35,142 nt of DNA from Planctomycetota bacterium (GTDB lineage: Bacteria > Planctomycetota > UBA1135): the NCBI GenBank assembly GCA_018671175.1, contig JABHIE010000011.1, positions 1 to 35,142 on the forward strand. Direction: 5' to 3'. This document shows, piece by piece, positions 32,634 to 35,142 of the stretch. The position numbers and the translations under genes are program-made. Numbering within the stretch: position 1 is the first letter of the stretch; every line of letters begins with the position of its first letter. The notes under the pieces are model-generated. The model did not search any database, had not been told where the DNA came from, and saw only the letters and a program-made list of their open reading frames with translations.

Positions 32634-33806
32634 CTAGGGCTTTGGGCGGGGGGCTAATTCACGGTAGTGCTGATCGATTTCAGCCCAATGTCGCTCGGGA
32701 CTAAAGTCTTCACGCACCCAAGTGCGCATATTTTGCCCGCGCGTCGTTAGTTTTTCGGGCTGTTCCGCAATTTCTTCGAGTATAGCCGCCAAAGCTCCGG
32801 CGTTTTCACTTGGGAATGTCCAGCCACGCTCTGGAGGCAGCAGCTCGGGCACACCTCCTGCGTGAGATGCCACAGAGGGGCGGCCAAGCGCACCCGCTTC
32901 AAGCACCGTGAGAGGGGAGTTTTCTGGCACACGAGAGGGCAGCGCCTGCAAATGCGCGCGTTTGTAGGCCAGGTTCATGGCAGCTTTGTCGAGATGGCCT
33001 AAGAAAGTCACGCGATGCTCCAAACCAAGGTCAGCAACAAGTTGCTTGAGTTTTGATTCTTGGTCGCCTTGGCCCGCGATTTCGAGTGTCGCCTCTGCGG
33101 CTCGGCCTTTTGCCTGATGCAGCGCGTGTAGAAGAATATCGACCCCTTTCGATGTAAAGAGCGTGCCAGCAAAGAAGATACGCAGATGGCCCTCATCAGG
33201 CTTTGGTGTCTCAAGCGGCGAGCTCTCTTGCAGCGCGATCGGCAGCCGCTGCACCACAGTTTTACCGTCTGGGAACGGAATGCCCTCTTGAAGGGCCTGG
33301 GTCGGGCAAAGAAAGCGTGAAGTCGCCTCAAAAACAGCTTTTTGGTCAACTTTCAAACAAAAATGGTCACGGACGCGCAGGACAGCCCCCTTTAGGCCAA
33401 CACGAGGTGCTTTCGCGGGGTTTGGGTCAACGAGCGTAAAGTCATGCACCGTCATGAGTAACGGAAGACCTATATATTGGATAGTAGAAAAAACGGTTCG
33501 GCGGAAAGGGAGGAGGTTTTGGATATGCACCAAATCAGGCTTTTCCGCCTGAATAAATTGGGTCAGGCAGTGCGCGAGGGCGGGGTTATGGCGACGGAAA
33601 TCTAAATGCCGGCGCAGAGGGCCAGTGTTGAAAGGGTAGCGATAGTGGGCGCTTGGCCGAGCCTCGCTTGCGTCTGGAGACTCATGATCGAGAGAAAAAA
33701 GACAAGTTTCGTGGCCTCGGGACTCCATTTGAGGCAGAAGCTGGCGTAAATATTCCGTTGCGCCACCATGAATATGGGGGCCGTCGTGGAGGTGGAGGAT
33801 TTTCAC
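32634..33806 (-). CDS. Glycosyltransferase family 4 (promoter-proximal gene of the cluster)
   Basis: The 390-residue GT-B protein begins with a GTG at 33806 and the family-typical MKILHLHDGPHIHGGATEYL. The donor-side block IFFAGTLFTSKGVDILLHAL (about 220) and LTVLEAGALGRPSVASHAGGVPELL (about 300-325) fit family 4. It is less similar to the other two GT4 proteins than they are to each other. As the first gene of the minus-strand run, its promoter must lie in the 456-nt gap shared with the barrel gene. No Shine-Dalgarno sequence is seen. Confidence 0.88.
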   Translation of the reverse strand: MKILHLHDGPHIHGGATEYLRQLLPQMESRGHETCLFSLDHESPDASEARPSAHYRYPFNTGPLRRHLDFRRHNPALAHCLTQFIQAEKPDLVHIQNLLPFRRTVFSTIQYIGLPLLMTVHDFTLVDPNPAKAPRVGLKGAVLRVRDHFCLKVDQKAVFEATSRFLCPTQALQEGIPFPDGKTVVQRLPIALQESSPLETPKPDEGHLRIFFAGTLFTSKGVDILLHALHQAKGRAAEATLEIAGQGDQESKLKQLVADLGLEHRVTFLGHLDKAAMNLAYKRAHLQALPSRVPENSPLTVLEAGALGRPSVASHAGGVPELLPPERGWTFPSENAGALAAILEEIAEQPEKLTTRGQNMRTWVREDFSPERHWAEIDQHYRELAPRPKP

Positions 33807-33996
33807 GCGTTCTGGGGCTTGTTTCTTAGGATGAGGTCAATTATCGTGCGAAAAAGTATGAAAAAGGGCTAAAGTTTTTGATTTCCGTAGTGATTCTATG
33901 CCAATTGTTGTTTGCGATTTCCAAGAATCGGCCGAAAATTTAGTGTGCGACCTGTGAATAGTAGAGCGTAAGTCGAGTTATTGTAACTGTTTATAG

Positions 33997-34066
33997 ATAT
34001 CGGCAGGTAATTTCCCGACATGCGGTTTTTTTGGAAAATCAAACACAGAACCGCCGATATTTACCT
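33997..34066 (+). promoter_or_regulatory. Candidate leader RNA with crossing (pseudoknot-like) inverted repeats
   Basis: ATATCGGC (33997-34004) is complementary to GCCGATAT (34053-34060), 8 bp. The adjacent AGGTAA (34005-34010) is complementary to TTACCT (34061-34066). Because the right-hand arms come in the same order as the left-hand arms, the two helices cross and would form a pseudoknot, or act as alternatives. Inside, GCGGTT (34022-34027) can pair with AACCGC (34049-34054). This sits about 200 nt before the barrel gene. No known family is recognised. Confidence 0.45.
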
Positions 34067-34146
34067 CAAGGGCTACGGCTCTGTCAAAAGTAGGCTCAAA
34101 AAAGGGCTTGCATTTGGCTGGCGAGACTGCACAATGTTTCGCCAAC

Positions 34147-34173
34147 TTTCCGTTGAACTCCTTTTGACGGAAA
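34147..34173 (+). promoter_or_regulatory. Hairpin in the barrel-gene leader
   Basis: TTTCCGT (34147-34153) pairs with ACGGAAA (34167-34173) around a 13-nt loop. It ends about 90 nt before the ATG. A role in message stability or control is possible but unproven. Confidence 0.35.
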
Positions 34174-34262
34174 TACCAACTCACAATCCGGTTACGATTC
34201 GCCTTTTCCTGGCGTTTCTACCAACCTAAAAACTCGGCCACAGTGCCACACGAGGAATAGGA

Positions 34263-35142
34263 ATGAAGGTTCGCCTGCTCAACATCGTAGCTATCGCTGC
34301 AATTACTCTCTCTGCTTCCGCGATCGCCCAAGAGGCTTCTCTTGAGCGCGCAATGGCCGACTACAACAGTGGTCTGGTCGCTCCTAACGGTTCTGCTGGC
34401 CTCACCATCTCTGGTGACGCTCGTGTCCGTAACGTTACTGCTGACGATGTCAACGCAATGAATGCTGATGTCCGCACACGCTTGAACTTCTCGTTCAACA
34501 TCAACGACGACGCTTCTGCTTTCTTGCAGTTCACTGGTAATTCCAACTGGGGCTCCAAGACTCTTGCTGGCGATTTTGGTGCTGACGCTTTCAACGGCGA
34601 AGACATCAACGACAACGGTGAGTTCTCACAAGCATGGGTTAATGTCAACAACGCTCTCGGCGATGGTGGCTCCACCAAGATCGGTGCTTCTTACTACACA
34701 TTCGGTTCTGGTCGTATCCTCGGCACAGACGAGTGGGATGGCCTTCCACAAGCTTTCGAAGGTCTTTGGTACAGCAACGAAGCTGGTGGCTTGAATCTTA
34801 ACGCTTTCTACATGAATTTAGTCGAGATGGGCTCTACTTCATCTGATGTTGACCTCATGGGCCTCACTTTTGATTACGAGCTTGCTGGTTTCGCTCTTAG
34901 CCCATACTGGCTCCGTCAGTCTGGCGATGACGTTCTTGGCGCCAATGCTCACCACGACTGGATGGGCGCGTCATTCGCCGGTTCTCTTGCAGGTTTCGGC
35001 ATCGATGGCGAAATTGCTCAGTTCGAAGCTTACGGTACCGATTCCGTTAAGGCATGGGCCCTCGGCACATCCTTCGAGCTTGGTGCTTTGGCCTCCATGG
35101 GTCTTGATAGCGCAATCACTTTCAACATGACTGATGCAGAAG
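34263..35142 (+). CDS. Outer-membrane beta-barrel protein, alginate-export-like (3' end outside window)
   Basis: The frame is open from the ATG at 34263 to the window end (293 codons). GAGGAATAGGA just upstream is a strong ribosome site. A signal peptide (MKVRLLNIVAIAAITLSASAIA) precedes a helical segment SLERAMADYNSG. Alternating beta strands follow (LTISGDARVRNVTA, RTRLNFSFNINDDASAFLQF, TKIGASYYTFGSG). The pattern GRILGTDEWDGLPQAFEGL resembles the strand-turn region of alginate-export-type porins. Regular, restricted codon choice suggests high expression. It may export or take up a glycan, or be a general porin; the polysaccharide cluster upstream is suggestive only. Confidence 0.75.
   Translation, partial: MKVRLLNIVAIAAITLSASAIAQEASLERAMADYNSGLVAPNGSAGLTISGDARVRNVTADDVNAMNADVRTRLNFSFNINDDASAFLQFTGNSNWGSKTLAGDFGADAFNGEDINDNGEFSQAWVNVNNALGDGGSTKIGASYYTFGSGRILGTDEWDGLPQAFEGLWYSNEAGGLNLNAFYMNLVEMGSTSSDVDLMGLTFDYELAGFALSPYWLRQSGDDVLGANAHHDWMGASFAGSLAGFGIDGEIAQFEAYGTDSVKAWALGTSFELGALASMGLDSAITFNMTDAE

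Larger units (their letters stand above)
33807..34262. other. 456-nt divergent intergenic region with RNA-like structure
   Basis: This is the largest gap in the window and carries the control signals for the polysaccharide cluster (minus) and the barrel gene (plus). It is AT-richer than its surroundings. It holds a crossing inverted-repeat element (33997-34066) and a hairpin (34147-34173). A good ribosome site (GAGGA at 34251-34255) sits in front of the plus-strand ATG. I could not find a convincing -35/-10 pair. Two ORFs of 68-69 codons on opposite strands look like chance. Confidence 0.7.

Noticed and set aside
34114-34131. Sigma-54-promoter-like TTGGC ... TGCA before the barrel gene
   Set aside because: The GG-to-GC distance is one base too long for a -24/-12 promoter, and the -12 box lacks the usual TTGC.
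34020-34229. A 69-codon plus-strand ORF, and a 68-codon minus-strand ORF (33978-34184), in the large gap
   Set aside because: No ribosome site, no recognisable protein features, and both overlap the inverted repeats. They read like chance ORFs in a control region.

Overview
This is a gene-dense stretch of a bacterial chromosome. Genes commonly overlap by 1-14 nt, and many starts are TTG or GTG. By eye the composition is roughly balanced to slightly GC-rich. The content suggests a Gram-negative, planctomycete-like bacterium. The pointers are a TonB-like protein carrying a squalene-cyclase-type domain, a secreted double-SUMF1 protein, split coaC and coaB genes, a stand-alone sigma-54-type AAA+ ATPase and an alginate-export-like outer-membrane barrel. 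This placement is inferred from gene types; no rRNA or other decisive marker is present.

Layout. 1-731 (+): the end of a TPR protein, then rpsT and a strong hairpin terminator. 808-7590 (-): a likely operon rnc-mfd-PPIase, followed by the TonB/cyclase-like protein. 7693-9192 (+): fabI and a ThiD-like kinase. 9196-11889 (-): a secreted SUMF1-TIG-SUMF1 protein. 12048-14710 (+): a restriction-modification island with a MutH/Sau3AI-type nuclease and a cytosine-C5 methyltransferase carrying an unusual C-terminal extension. 14718-15854 (-): a dGTPase-like HD hydrolase. 15935-21438 (+): a long housekeeping run aroF-tpiA-secG-pyrE-yicC-gmk-coaC-coaB. 21588-27267 (+): ftsK-rimO-pgsA and a sigma-54-type ATPase. 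27282-33806 (-): an exopolysaccharide cluster read right to left as three GT4 glycosyltransferases, one GT2 glycosyltransferase, a 49-codon ORF, a Wzz-like chain-length protein and two small single-span membrane proteins. 34263-35142 (+): the first 293 codons of an outer-membrane barrel protein.

The most interesting non-coding signals are a multi-stem element between coaB and ftsK (21464-21539), which can alternatively form a terminator-like hairpin, and a crossing inverted-repeat structure in the 456-nt gap before the barrel gene (33997-34066). A third is a set of three TGATCT repeats at near-helical spacing between the restriction and methyltransferase genes. These contain GATC, the site cut by the characterised relative Sau3AI. 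No tRNA, rRNA, CRISPR array or transposase was seen. The window begins inside one gene and ends inside another.
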